Assembly (NCBI GenBank): GCA_030737835.1
Contig: CM060854.1
Span: 16,243,687 to 16,307,686, forward strand
Direction: 5' to 3'
Length of the DNA stretch: 64,000 nucleotides
Source of the DNA: Acorus gramineus
Taxonomy: Eukaryota; Streptophyta; Magnoliopsida; Acorales; Acoraceae
The notes below the pieces were generated by a model. It was not told the origin of the DNA. It was given only the letters and a program-made list of their open reading frames with translations, and did no database searches. The translations under genes were made by a program, and so were the position numbers. Positions 11,779-23,179 of this stretch are shown piece by piece (the stretch's first letter is position 1; each line of letters starts with the position of its first letter).

Positions 11779-13026
11779 ATGAAATTCACACAGGTTGATA
11801 CGACAGCATGCTTCTGTAGAGTGGACGGGGGCCTGAAGACTGTCGTGGGTGCAAAAAAATTTGTTCCCGGAGCAAAGCTCTGCATCCAGCCTGACATCAA
11901 GCCATCAGTCCATCCATCAAGACGCAAGTCAGCCCGCTCCAACAGCTCTCGCAGCCAGTCCCCTCTTCTCCCTGGCCTCCCCGATGACCTCGCCATCGCC
12001 TGCCTTGTTCGCGTTCCACGTCTTGAGCACCGCAAGCTGAGACTCGTCTGCAAGCGGTGGTACCGCCTCTTATCGGGTAACTACTACTACTCTCTTCGCA
12101 AGAGCCTTGGCCTCTCCGAAGAGTGGATTTATGTCATCAAAAGAGACAAAGATGGTAAGATCTCTTGGGACGCCTTCGACCCCATATACCACCTCTGGCA
12201 GCCTCTCCCACCTGTGCCTGGAGAGTACTCCGAGGCAATCGGGTTTGGCTGTGCAGTTCTTAGTGGTTGTCACCTCTACTTGTTCGGAGGGAAGGACCCC
12301 TCAAAGGGTTCTATGCGACGGGTTATCTTCTACAGCGCAAGGACGAACAAGTGGCACCGGGCGCCTGACATGCTCCGGCGGAGGCACTTCTTCGGGTCAT
12401 GTGTCATCAACAACTGCCTATACGTGGCGGGCGGGGAGGGCGAGGGATCCTACCGCTCACTGAGGTCCACGGAGGTCTATGACCCTAACAAGAACCGATG
12501 GACGTTCATCGCGGAGATGACCACCGCGATGGTCCCGTTCATCGGAGTGGTTTACAATGGGAAATGGTTCTTGAAGGGGCTCGGATCGCACCGGCAGGTG
12601 CTCAGTGAGGTCTATAGTCCAGTGGTGGACAGTTGGTGTCCTGTATACAGTGGGATGACCTCGGGGTGGCGCAACCCAAGCGTTTACTTGGACGGGCGGC
12701 TTTATGCGGTGGATTGTAGAGATGGGTGCAAGTTGAGGGTCTATGATGAAGCGGCGGATTCTTGGAGCAAGCATTGCGACAGCAAGAGCCATCTTGGTAG
12801 CTCCCAGGCTTCGGAAGCCGCAGCGCTCATTCCTCTCGGTAGAAAGCTTTGTGTCGTACGCAACAATATGAGCATATCAACTGTGGATGTGATGGGGTCG
12901 GATGGTTGGGAGATGATTTCGGAGAAAGGGCAGTCAAAGAACTTTGTATTGAGTTTGTTGTCGAACATCACAAGCTGGAATCGCCCAAAGAGTTATATTG
13001 TTCACTGCCAGGTTCTTCAAGCTTAA
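11779..13026 (+). CDS. SAGL1: F-box/kelch-repeat protein, SAGL1 (At1g55270) type
   Basis: This is an uninterrupted frame of 415 codons. An N-terminal region with VDTTACFCRVDGGLKTV and SPLLPGLPDDLAIACL is followed by an F-box at about residues 63-100 (LEHRKLRLVCKRWYRLL), then kelch repeats from about 150 to 350 (CHLYLFGG, LYVAGG, STEVYDPNKNRW), and the C-terminus SHIVHCQVLQA-like (here KSYIVHCQVLQA). Known family role: the F-box joins SKP1 in an SCF E3 ubiquitin ligase and the kelch propeller selects substrates; Arabidopsis SAGL1 controls cuticular wax and phenylpropanoid enzymes. The start at 11779 is the first in-frame ATG, but MKFTQ overlaps a possible acceptor site (CACACAG), so the true N-terminus may come from an upstream exon. 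Orthologues start with a short variable segment before VDTTAC. Confidence 0.93.
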   Translation: MKFTQVDTTACFCRVDGGLKTVVGAKKFVPGAKLCIQPDIKPSVHPSRRKSARSNSSRSQSPLLPGLPDDLAIACLVRVPRLEHRKLRLVCKRWYRLLSGNYYYSLRKSLGLSEEWIYVIKRDKDGKISWDAFDPIYHLWQPLPPVPGEYSEAIGFGCAVLSGCHLYLFGGKDPSKGSMRRVIFYSARTNKWHRAPDMLRRRHFFGSCVINNCLYVAGGEGEGSYRSLRSTEVYDPNKNRWTFIAEMTTAMVPFIGVVYNGKWFLKGLGSHRQVLSEVYSPVVDSWCPVYSGMTSGWRNPSVYLDGRLYAVDCRDGCKLRVYDEAADSWSKHCDSKSHLGSSQASEAAALIPLGRKLCVVRNNMSISTVDVMGSDGWEMISEKGQSKNFVLSLLSNITSWNRPKSYIVHCQVLQA

Positions 13027-13276
13027 TAAGAAGTTTTGAGGATCTCTTATGTTTTTTGTATGATATATCAGGCGCCACCAATTTTGTTATATCTCAAATT
13101 TAATGTTTTGTGAAATCAATCAATGTTGGTTTTTGTGTTACAGTTGATGAAATTTTGATTCTTGTAACTGAATATGACTATGGACTGGAGACTCCTCGAT
13201 TCATATAGATTTTCTCAGGTTCTGTACTGTAAATATCAGTTCTGTACAACTAATATGCATTTCCCAAGTGCCCCTT

Positions 13277-13783
13277 TTTTCTTTTTTTGTGATCAAAGGC
13301 CCATAAAGGGCAGACATAACATGACTCTAAGGTTCTGTTTGGAAACACAGATTGAAAAATAGCTTTTGGAATAAAGCTGTTTTTTAAGATGATTTTAGAT
13401 CTTGACTTTTTTATGATGTTTTTTTTTTAATTCATGAATCAATATTTGAAAGGAGTTTAATGTTTGGCAGAGAAAGTTGTTTTTCAATTCAAAAAATCGA
13501 TTCTGACAAAAAAACGTTGTTTTTGAGCTTTTTAAAACACAGATTTCGAGGGAAAAATTAAAAGGAATCCAGCTTTCGATTTTGCAAAAAGCTGTCCTGT
13601 TTGGTTGCACGATTTTAGCTTTTCAACTTTTCAAAAAGCAAAAGCGCGTTCAAACGCGATACCAAACGGGGCCTAAGTCTTTAAACCCGAGAACAGACAC
13701 CCCAAGGGTAGGCAGGGATCAACCCCTTGTCAACCGCATAAAGCGGGTACACGTCAACCACCTCGCCAGCCAGGGGAGCGTGT
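13277..13783 (-). mobile_element. tRNA-derived SINE, split by a MITE
   Basis: The segment is flanked by an 18-bp direct repeat with one mismatch: ATTTCCCAAGTGCCCCTT at 13259-13276 and ATTTCCCAAGTGTCCCTT at 13784-13801. Read on the minus strand, it starts with a tRNA-like head containing an A-box-like GGCTGGCGAGGTGG and a B-box-like GGGTTGATCCCTG (complement of about 13713-13725) and ends in an A-rich tail (AAAAAAAGAAAAAA) next to the duplication. Without the MITE at 13331-13673 it is about 161 bp, a normal length for a plant SINE. It lies about 250 bp beyond the SAGL1 stop codon, possibly in or near the 3' UTR. Confidence 0.7.
13331..13673. mobile_element. Tourist-like MITE nested in the SINE
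   Basis: The termini GGTTCTGTTTGG and (reverse complement) GGCCCCGTTTGG pair, and the 343-bp unit is flanked by TAA on both sides (13328-13330 and 13674-13676), the usual 3-bp duplication of PIF/Harbinger-type elements. The interior is AT-rich and folds back on itself near the ends (CAAAAAGC and GCTTTTTG-type pairings). It interrupts the minus-strand SINE and is therefore younger. Confidence 0.8.
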
Positions 13784-13801
13784 ATTTCCCAAGTGTCCCT
13801 T

Positions 13802-14030
13802 GAAGCATTAAATTATACTTTTCGTACTTGCAGGTTTGCACGACCTCAACAAATGGTACAAATAAATATTACTCTCATTACCGTACATCACAGTTTGCAA
13901 ATGTGTGAAAGAATGGATGGAATGAATACATGTATAGTCAGTCTATTATCAAAACAAATTAGGTGAAGTCATTTTTGCATCAGCTACAAATGAATTTCAT
14001 TACTCATTAAAACGACATGGTACACAGCAA
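13802..14030. other. Spacer between the convergent SAGL1 and ethanolamine kinase genes
   Basis: This is AT-rich sequence with no ORF of note; it probably holds the 3' UTR of the ethanolamine kinase gene. Confidence 0.5.
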
Positions 14031-14375
14031 CTATTTTGAGTTCACCCAAGTTGCAGAACCTGAGATGTGCGCCCTTGCGAGCGAGAAGCACCAGTCTTTC
14101 TGTTTATTGTATTCATCATATCGGAGGAAGAAGTAACCAAGATAATCAAAGTCGATGGGAGACACTTTTGCCTGTGTGAATGACATCAAAAACTTCAATT
14201 TAAATTTCAGCACACTTGTTTTTGAGGTTTCAACCAGTAGAAACTGAAGAAAGTGTCACCTGGATGAGAGCCCATAAAGCCCAGTATAGGTGTGATGCTA
14301 ACATAAAGGTAGTTGTCTCTACATAAAGGGCTTCGAGATCATTGTCTGGAGCCTGCAATGGAAAATCCAACTCAG

Positions 14376-14427
<52 letters not shown>

Positions 14428-17400
14428 TAGGTATCAGAACATCATCTTGTTTCAAATGGAGCTAACATATATATTCAACGAATTCTTAGAAGCTTACCTT
14501 CTCAGGTTCATCAGGACAAAGGTAATTCCTGAAGAAATGGTATTGTGCATCCTTATTAGGATACCTATAGAAAAAGAGTTCCAACAAGCACAACAGTTCG
14601 TGAAAACATGTTCTTTCAAAGATTTATCGTCAAGGAGACAATGTACAGTAAGACGTTAACGTACAAGTTGTAGTCGCAGTCAAAACCAGCATACTCATTG
14701 AAGTGGTTTGCAATATCATAACCTCTGTAGCTGTATGACCCGTACTCGAAATCAATGAAGTAGAGTTTCTCTGGTGGAGTAAGAATGAGAGAATTAGTAT
14801 ACAATACATACAGACATCAAGCTTCCACGTTCACATCAATGAAGGAAGTTCGTATCCAGAATTTTAGAAATTATCAGATCAAACAGCACCAGGTAAATGC
14901 CATGATGAATCCTTTCTTTAAGCAGTACACTTTGAAGAAAAAAGATAATTCCAGAAAAGCATCAGGTTTAATCCATTAATTAAGTACATGGAGAGTGCAT
15001 CTACCTTCATCATCGCTGAACATCAAATTTCCAGAAAGAAGATCATTATGAGCAAAAACTACAGGTGCATCGATCAAGCCTGTTAGATCCTGTCAGCAAA
15101 GCATGAGCAATGGATAATCTTGAATCAATGGTTTCAATAGCACAAAAGCTCCACAACACCATTTATTACAAAATGAGTACTCAGTGCGAACGTGTCAGAT
15201 CTAAATACAAAGAACAGTTCTTATAAGAGAATTATTAATGCAGAATAACTTCAGATCATATATGTATCGAAATCTTTCAAAACCTGTTGCATAAATACCG
15301 TGGGCTTCAATCACTCAATCATGTTCATATTCAAGTTTTGCTAAGAACTTCAGATTCGGAATTTGCTTTGGATAATATGCAATGAGCTTTCGATGCAAGT
15401 GGGGTAGTTCTTTCAAATTTTCCTATAAATTGATCATTATCTATAGTTTAATAATGCAGTCAAAATTCTGTAACTCTAATACCGTCCACAAGTGGTGGTT
15501 GCTGCGTGTAGCATGTGTACATATCTCTATGATCTAACAGTAGCACTTTCTTAAAAAGATGGTAGCGCATGTTTTTAACGGACGAGACAAGAATTTCAGA
15601 CATGCTTAAATTACAGATAAAAAATTCTTATCAGAAAATACGACATGTAGACTGCTCAAAGATATTAGATATGGAACTGATCACATGAACTATATTGCCA
15701 AATAGTTAATTGGAAAAAAACTGTGAGATCAGAGAATTTTGTATGCCATGAAGTTTTTCTTCGTGATAGGACCTCCTTGCTTGCTCATATTAATCCTTCA
15801 ATTAATTTCAGATCTAAGATGGAGCATGGTTGACCATAAATGCTGCATGTAGGGGAAACATGACATAACTAGTAGCCTTGGGTAACCCATCTTTGGTTAG
15901 TTTATAGTATCATAGTCCATGTTGCCAGTTGCCACGCATGTTTATACTGCCTCCCTCATCTCTGGCACAAAGTGGTGACTCAAAAAGGTCTAAAATTTGG
16001 TTGAATGCCATCCACCACCTTTGACTCTGTATAAGGCCCTAGTTCATAAACAACTCTGGTGTATCCAGTTCACAGATTCCTTTACAAAGGATTAAGAGGA
16101 AAGACTTTTTGGGGTTGATAAGCTTGCTGTAAAAGAAAAAAAGAACTGTTACTGGAATGTTTTGGGCTCTTCAAGTAGGAAGAGGGGCACCATGGAGGAA
16201 TTTTGGGTTTCCTTCTTTGTCATCGGGCCAATTTAGTTGATAAAGAACGACCAGATTTTCCACTACAATTCAAAACAACCATCGACATTCATGGAAGATC
16301 AACCATTAGAGTCCACGAAAATTAGGAACAACAGAGATTTGTTGTTAACTATGAGTTTGCATGTAGAGGAAATCATTCAGTACCATATCAATTCAACCAT
16401 AATAATTAGGAAGAATTGTGTGTCAATAAGTTGAGAGATCCATCCTTGTAGATGCATTGGAAATGGTAGGCCATAAGATATTCTTTTATAGTGCTTGAAA
16501 GGACTACTACAATAGGAGCGCTATATGCACAGGAATAGAGTAATGGTAGCCCAAACAAGATATAGAGTGCATATATGAGTCCACTGTTTGGGTATAATAA
16601 CCAATCATTGAACAGGTTGGACTACCTTGAGCTCAGCAACTGCACCACGGATTTTTTTGAAAGATATTGTTTTGTATTTTGCATGTTTCTCACTATCATC
16701 AAATTGAAGCATAGATGCTGCAAACCACCAACTGTTAGCAAAGACAATATAGAAGTCTGACACGAATAAAATTGGATAGTCAAGAAATGACCTCTTTCAA
16801 GAAACTTGAAGATATCCTTCCACAGTTGAGGTTCTCTGGAACCTGGTACCTCAACCTTGTGGAACTTATGGAGTTGCCTAGCAATTTTTGCAGCTAGTTT
16901 ATGCTTGCTCATGTCTATGGAGAGCCACAAATTAGTAAGCACAAAAAAAATTGGAAAAACTCAACATAATACTAGTCATCTAATAATATAAAAATGTGAT
17001 TGTGGTAAGGCAAGAAGGAATCACTGAGGAAATGATCCTGCCACGTTATTTACTCTGCAAGTATTAAACCATATTATGGTTATTTTTCTTTTTGTTATTG
17101 TTTTTTTCTGAAAAAACATTTCCATATTATTGATCGAGCTAATTATAGTTCTCAATTATGAAGATCCCTTGAATTTCTTCGGACCATTTTTCCCCAAACA
17201 TGCGCATCTCTATCATTAATAAATTTCTTCAGAAATCTAATCTCCCTATCCAGTTTATTCCCCAAACATGCGCATCTCTATCATTGTACTCAAGGCACAT
17301 TAATTTCGTTTATTTTCATTTTCTCTTAATCAGTATAGTACCTACAAATGTATCACTTCTTGCTTCATAATTTTTGGATTTTCCATATCTGATGCACAAC

Positions 17401-18074
17401 CCTGTTCTGGAACCCCAGCAGTGCATACATATGCTAAAGTAGAAACAAAATTTTAATTAAAAGCAGACTATTCAAATTATGCACAGAGTAATACTGACAC
17501 ACCCTAACCTGAAGGAGAAAGCGTACGGGCATTGATGAAGGACTGCACCATGCCATTTCCAAACACTCCCAGCAATTTAGCACCAAAACCTGCAGCCGAT
17601 AGGTAGCCTATGGCCTAAACATGATGATCATAAGTAACAAAACTGGAAGCACACAGTGGAAATTGTGGCAAGAGTATTCTAACTGTGTGTTGATTTACTC
17701 TTCACTGGAAAAATTGAACAAATGGATGACACAGGAAATGCTTAATAAGTGGAAAGAACCAATGTAAGTACCCTGGATGTATGATATCCTTATTTTTGCT
17801 GTATGATATCCTTCTTTTTGCTGATACCCACATTATATCTGATTACTCCATTCATCTCAATGCTTGCTCCTATCAGCTAATGTTCCTTTGTTTGCTCATT
17901 AATTCTCAAATCTCAACTGCATTTTTTTCTTCTAAATTATTTTAGTATATAGACTCTTTGCAGATTATAAAATTTGCAAATTCTGGTTTAACCTACTGCA
18001 AACACTCTTAATTTAAACAGTCTCAAATGCAAATGTAACAAGAGGGAAGAGTTGCTACAACACGAAAAGGATGC

Positions 18075-18128
<54 letters not shown>

Positions 18129-19277
18129 CAGTTCAAAAAAATTATCATTCAACAAATTACCACTAGACCAAGAACCAGCACATGCAGTTATTATCATTAA
18201 AATCATTAAGAACAGTTATGAGACTGAAATCCACCTGCAATTCCCTTTTGCGATCAATCACGTATTCAGTATTTGGTCCGTACAATCTAATCGTTATTAG
18301 AAAATCATTTCCATCGTATTCTTTTATAGACACCTTCAACACTGCAAAAACATATCAAACACTCGATTACATCTCATACTGCATAGAGATATACTATTTG
18401 GTATATTCCAAAAAAATGGGCAAAATTATATACAAAGAACTCAAAGTTATAAGAACAATTGATTGAACTTTGGATCTAAATAAAAAAAGCATCCAAAACC
18501 ATGTGCCTTGCTCCGCTCAGAAGCCGACACAAGTAGAATCTGGAGAGAAGAACTTACAGAGATTGGTAATACCTCCAGAAACTGTTTCAATGGAGAAAAG
18601 AGAATCATCCAGCGATGACCACTTCTTAAACAGATCTCTGCACAAGTGTCTGCAACCCAAACAAAAATAGAACAGCAAATCAAACCCATTAGTTGGTTCG
18701 AATGAAATAAAATCAAATAGCCAATAAGGCCATCTCCAGCCCTTACTGAAACATATACCCAAATTTCATTAACAATTTGAGTAAAAACTTTATTTGATAT
18801 GATGTGTCTCCAACCATTTACTCAAATCATTACAAAAAATTCCTATCTCCTCTCAATTATTCACTTATTGATATGTGTTTGAGTCAAAGGTTGCTGAGAA
18901 TTTTATGGGATTTTACTCAAATTTAAATTTGATATGGGTATTGGTCTAGGATCGGAGATGCTCTCAAATACAAAAATAGAAAGACCAGATAATTAGAAAA
19001 GAAGATGGAAATCTGACAAGAAAAGGAAGAAGAAGGAGGAATCTTTGATGCGATGAATGCACAATAATGCAATAACAAGATGGGAACAAGAGAATGTAAC
19101 AGGGAGAGTTGTTACGGACGTGATGCGAGGCTTCATTTCGGAGAGAGGGAGTGATATATCGACGGAGATAATGGAGGTCGGTATCGCGAGAGCTCCATCT
19201 CCGACATCGCCGCTGCCTCCATTGGCCACTGCCAGTGCCCCTTCCATCTCTTCCCACGCCTTCTTCTCCGCTCCCAT
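14031..19277 (-). CDS. EMB1187: Ethanolamine kinase (EMB1187/EK1 type), 11 exons
   Basis: Exons on the minus strand: 19277-19120, 18649-18558, 18341-18235, 17614-17509, 16914-16792, 16717-16626, 15089-15005, 14770-14665, 14564-14498, 14352-14260, 14171-14031. All junctions are GT/AG and the phases close, giving 389 residues, close to the Arabidopsis protein. The Brenner phosphotransferase motif HNDLLSGN is at residues 240-247 with catalytic D242, and the choline/ethanolamine kinase motif FIDFEYGSYSYRGYDI starts near 259 with D261. SETVSGGITNLLLKV-type and LYGPNTEYVIDR segments form the N-lobe. The enzyme phosphorylates ethanolamine with ATP in the cytosol, the first step of the CDP-ethanolamine route to phosphatidylethanolamine. 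FEYGSY and NHFNEYAG favour ethanolamine over choline kinase. Introns carry a MITE (intron 1) and two (TA)n tracts. Confidence 0.96.
14379..14422. repeat. (TA)n microsatellite in ethanolamine kinase intron 9
   Basis: About 22 TA units lie between exons 10 and 9. It is likely polymorphic. Confidence 0.95.
18077..18126. repeat. (AT)n microsatellite in ethanolamine kinase intron 3
   Basis: About 25 AT units lie between exons 4 and 3, close to the splice region of exon 3. Confidence 0.95.
18727..18964. mobile_element. Small GAGCATCTCC-type MITE in ethanolamine kinase intron 1
   Basis: GGCCATCTCCAGCC at the left end pairs with the reverse complement of GATCGGAGATGCTCTC at the right end. The interior of about 240 bp is AT-rich and non-coding. 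It shares the CATCTCC signature with the MITE at 5825 but differs in sequence. The TSD is not clear. Confidence 0.6.
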
Positions 19278-20324
19278 CTATCTCTCTCTGAATCTTTGTA
19301 TCTCTTTTGTTCCGTCTCTCGCGCACTTTTGTCGTGGAAGAATTTGCGGGGAAAGAGAAAGAGAAGGCACTCCAACGAGACGGGAAAGACAAATTTGTGA
19401 GAGATCAATTCAAAACAATTGATCTTTTTTAATTGATCTATTAGAAAATTTCAAGGAACTTAAAAAGAAAAGAGAAGTTTGTTGTGATTGGATGAACTGA
19501 TAATTTTCAGCAAATTGAAATGACCAATGTCTGATATAATATATCTGGATACTTAGCAATGAAATGGGATAGTAAATAACTATCTTTTTTTTTTAAATAT
19601 ACCTGGATATGTAAGGTTGATTACGAACTTTTCGCGTTTTGATTGTACTTGCAAAAAAATATGACAAAAAATTGATATCCGCGTATCACTTCTGTGTTTA
19701 TGAAATCCATATATAACCCTATGAAAACTTTGTATAAATTCAAATTAGTCTTTCTAAATTAACACTTTTTATTAATTTTATTTAAATTTATTTATAAAAT
19801 GATTATTTTATCTCCACATAAAAACTTAGTCTAACTCTTTTAAAAATTCCTCCAAAAATATTTTGTTTACAAATTTGGTGGTGGTTAGTATGGATGGGTG
19901 ATGGTAGTGGGGAGAGGAGAGAGGGGACAGAGAGGGTGGTGGGTGACAATTTAAGTGGCGGAGGGGTTGTGGCAGTGGTGGGGTGATGGAAGTGGAAAAG
20001 AGTGAGGAGGTAATCAGAGTGAATGAATGGTGGATAGGTTTTAAGAAAAATGATAAAAATAGTAATTTAAAGAGGCATATATTTATTTTTTGTATGATAT
20101 AGGAGTTTTATTGTACATAAATTATATAATTTGTCTTAACATAAATATTCTATGAATATTTCAAATATGTTAACGATTTTTAATTCAGGAGCTTTTTTTA
20201 TTTATATATAGATTTTTAGGGGGTTATATAGAAGTCACAAAAATATAGAGAATTATGTGGGTATTCGATAGTTTACAAGGGGTTATATGAATGTTTTCCA
20301 AAAAAATATATATATCATTCTTGT
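19278..20324. other. Upstream region of ethanolamine kinase; possible degraded element 19707-20293
   Basis: The first part should hold the ethanolamine kinase 5' UTR and promoter on the minus strand (C/T-rich leader just above 19277). From about 19707 to 20293 the outer ends pair weakly (ATCCATATATAACCCTATG against reverse-complemented ATTCATATAACCCCTTG), and the middle holds a G-rich tract (about 19870-20000) like those in the elements at 9301 and 38326. I see no coding frame. Confidence 0.4.
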
Positions 20325-20543
20325 AATATATATGGGAAATTTTCATAATTAATCCCCTGAAATAATTTAATATCACTTTTAACCCCGCCCCGTTTTTAAT
20401 TGCAAAAACTAACCCTAGACCCGATCAGTGCTGCCACGTCAGCGCTGACTGGGTTTTTTAATTTTCTTTTTTTTTTACAGAGACCTCCCGTATTTTAAAA
20501 CGGCATCTCACGGGGTGTTGTTTTTTTGAAACAGCACATCAAA

Positions 20544-20662
20544 GGAGGCGTGTTATATATAACATGCCTCATTTGAAAAAATTAGAGGCGTGTTATATAT
20601 AACACGCCTCTATTGTAAAAACCTTTTTTTAAGTGGAGGCGTGTTATATATAACACGCCTCC
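20544..20662. repeat. Left subterminal palindrome array (three copies)
   Basis: Three near-identical palindromes of about 26 bp begin at about 20544, 20585 and 20635, each centred on TTATATATAA. The last two have the perfect 16-base core GTGTTATATATAACAC flanked by complementary GAGGC/GCCTC arms; the first has one change (AACATGCC). They lie within the terminal inverted repeat. Confidence 0.95.
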
Positions 20663-21159
20663 ACTGTTCATACATATAAATACACCTCTCAACCCGAAAA
20701 ACCCATCTCTCTCACCCCATTTCTCTCTCACACCCGAAATACCCATGTCCCTCACTCCATTCTCTCTTGACCTAGGATCACTAAAGGGTTTTAAAGCTCT
20801 CCCAATCCGAAAGGTACATATTGTAACTTTAAAAATAAATTATTTTGCCTGTCATTGTGATCCTTTGTAATTTTTTTCTTGTCATTTTTTTTTTGTCATT
20901 TTTTTTTCTTGTAATTGTTTTTTGTCATTTTTTTCTTGAAATTGTTTGTTATATTTTTTTGCACTAAAATGGTTTGAGTTCAAACTTAAATTGTACACAT
21001 CCATGTCATTTTCATACACTATGTAGGTTTGTTTATTGAAATTATTTGTATTATTTATTTACTTTTTTCATGTATAGCCCTAAATTTTTTTTGGCAAATG
21101 AATAAAATAAATTTTAAATGAATATAAATGCATAGTATTTGAAGTGGTGTGATTTGTTT

Positions 21160-23160
21160 GTAGATGGAAAAAAATCCGATGTACCTTTGATATACTCATT
21201 TGATGGCAAAGTCATTCAACACAGGGAAACTTCAATATACGAAGGTGGTTCTCAAGAAGCCACTATTATAAATAAGAATATTTCCTATATCGATTTACTT
21301 CAAAAAAATGTTTGAATTAACGAGAACGGATCCAAGTCATCACACATTGTCGATGATTGCCATGCATCCCACACTACCTGGAATGAGCTCGGGTATCCCC
21401 ATCGAAGACGATGTGAGTGTGAAAGTGATGATGAATTTATATCCGAAGCATGTACATGGCATCGAATTGTGGATAGAGAAGGAGGAAATCATACAAAGGG
21501 ATTCATGTTCAATGCCATATGATGCGGATGACCCGTATCCTTCCATGGTACCAAACACACAAGATGACGATTTTGGTACAACTGCAGAACCAAAAAATTT
21601 GCATGAGAGTCTTGATGCACAACAATTGTAAGCATTTTATGGACGGAAATAGTGTATTTTACTCAATTAGTATCAACTGTCATTGATACCTACTAATCAT
21701 CGCATGATTACATTTATAGATCTCCAATTGACAATATGGGTTTCGATGACATACGTCTAGAAACTCAAGAAGCTGTACAAGAGGAAGAAGGGGAAAAAGA
21801 TGAGGAAGATCAATGGGTTGAAGGAGATGACACCGAGGAAGAGTTTAATTTGGAGGAAGTAGCTCAACCCGAGTATGAAGTTCCACACATGTATCCCATG
21901 CCTGAGTTGATATCACAAGCTATGGCAGAAAATGTCCATCAAACAATTTATGAAGTTGGATCTTCTTTAGACGATCTTCAAGTTGGTCAGTTGTTCACAG
22001 ATAAGAAGGCATTGATTAGCTCAGTGTATGGTGAAAAAATCTGAGGTAGATAGGTACACTGTGCATTGCATTGAGACACAATGTCCTTGGAGATTGCATG
22101 CGAAGAAGGTGGGTGATTCTTCAGTGTTCAGGATCTCTACAATGAGAGGCCCCCATGCATATGTAGATCCACTTCTCAGATCGAACCACAGACAGTTTAC
22201 TTCGGACTACATCTCTGAGCACCATCCGTCATCATTTGCGCATTAGTCCGATTGAGATCGTAGATCGGATACGTGCCGACCATCACTACAACATCTCATA
22301 TTCAAAGGCACATCGTGTTAAATGGAAAGCCATGGAATGAATATTCGGGAATTTGGAGCAGTCATTTATAGAACTTCCTCTATACTTTGAAACTTTGAAG
22401 AGGATGAATCCGGGATCGGAGGTGTTGTTTGAAGGTCAAGTTATCCAGGAAGATTACATGGGTAGAAGAGTTCACCAATTTGAGCGTGTTTTTTGGACAT
22501 TTAAGCCAACATGTGAGGCTTTTAAAACATTGTCGCCCATTGCTATGCATTGAGGAACGCACTTGTACGGTAAATACAAGGGGAATCTTTTGATTGCCAC
22601 TGCTACCGATGCTAAAAATGGATTGCTCTCTCTAGCTTTTGCCATTGTTGAATCCGAAAACACAAGCAGTTGGCGAATTTTTCTATATGGTGTGTTTTGT
22701 TGCTTCAGAGGGTGCAAAATATCTGGGTGATCTCAGAGGCATGGGGGTATATTGAGTGCAATGCGGAATCTTGAGAACGAGGTGGGCATGCATTGGCATC
22801 ATCGTTTTTGCATGAGACATATGATTGATAACTTCAAGAAAGAATGCAAAACAAAGAGTTGAGTGACATGGTGTGGAGAGCTGCTACAATTAAATGCCCA
22901 GCTTTATTTGTCGAAGAGATGAAGAAAATTATAACTATCAACCCGAATGCTCGCGAATGGCTGGACAACGTGCCTCCTCGGACATGGGCCCTATGCTATG
23001 ATGAGGGTTGTCGTTATGGGATAATGACTACCAACACATCTGAAATTTTCAATAGTGTGTTAAAAGGGGTTCAAGGATTGCCGATCACAGCTATGGGACA
23101 ACAAATATTCCTCCGGGTGAGTGAATATTTCTATGCGAGGCGTGAATCAACCAAGACCAT
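21160..23160 (+). pseudogene. mudrA-type MULE transposase remnant
   Basis: An N-terminal PB1-like segment (VPLIYSFDGKVI, about 21188) is followed, after a one-base frame change near 21304, by an acidic linker (21736-22010) and a zinc-finger DNA-binding region (about 22030-22220, CIETQCPWRLHAKK; the expected HxC is HAY, so one ligand is lost). The DDE core starts near 22353: GTHLYGKYKGNLLIA, LAFAIVESENTSSW, HRFCMRHMIDNFKKE and NTSEIFNSVLKG. The first catalytic Asp position is replaced by a stop (TGA at 22551-22553), and the second lies in a region with a small deletion near 22733 (ISEAWG instead of the expected ISDRHG-type sequence). The SWIM finger is missing. Function in an intact copy: cut-and-paste transposition in the nucleus. 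Confidence 0.88.
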
Positions 23161-23179
23161 GGGGGTAGGATCCTGCTTT

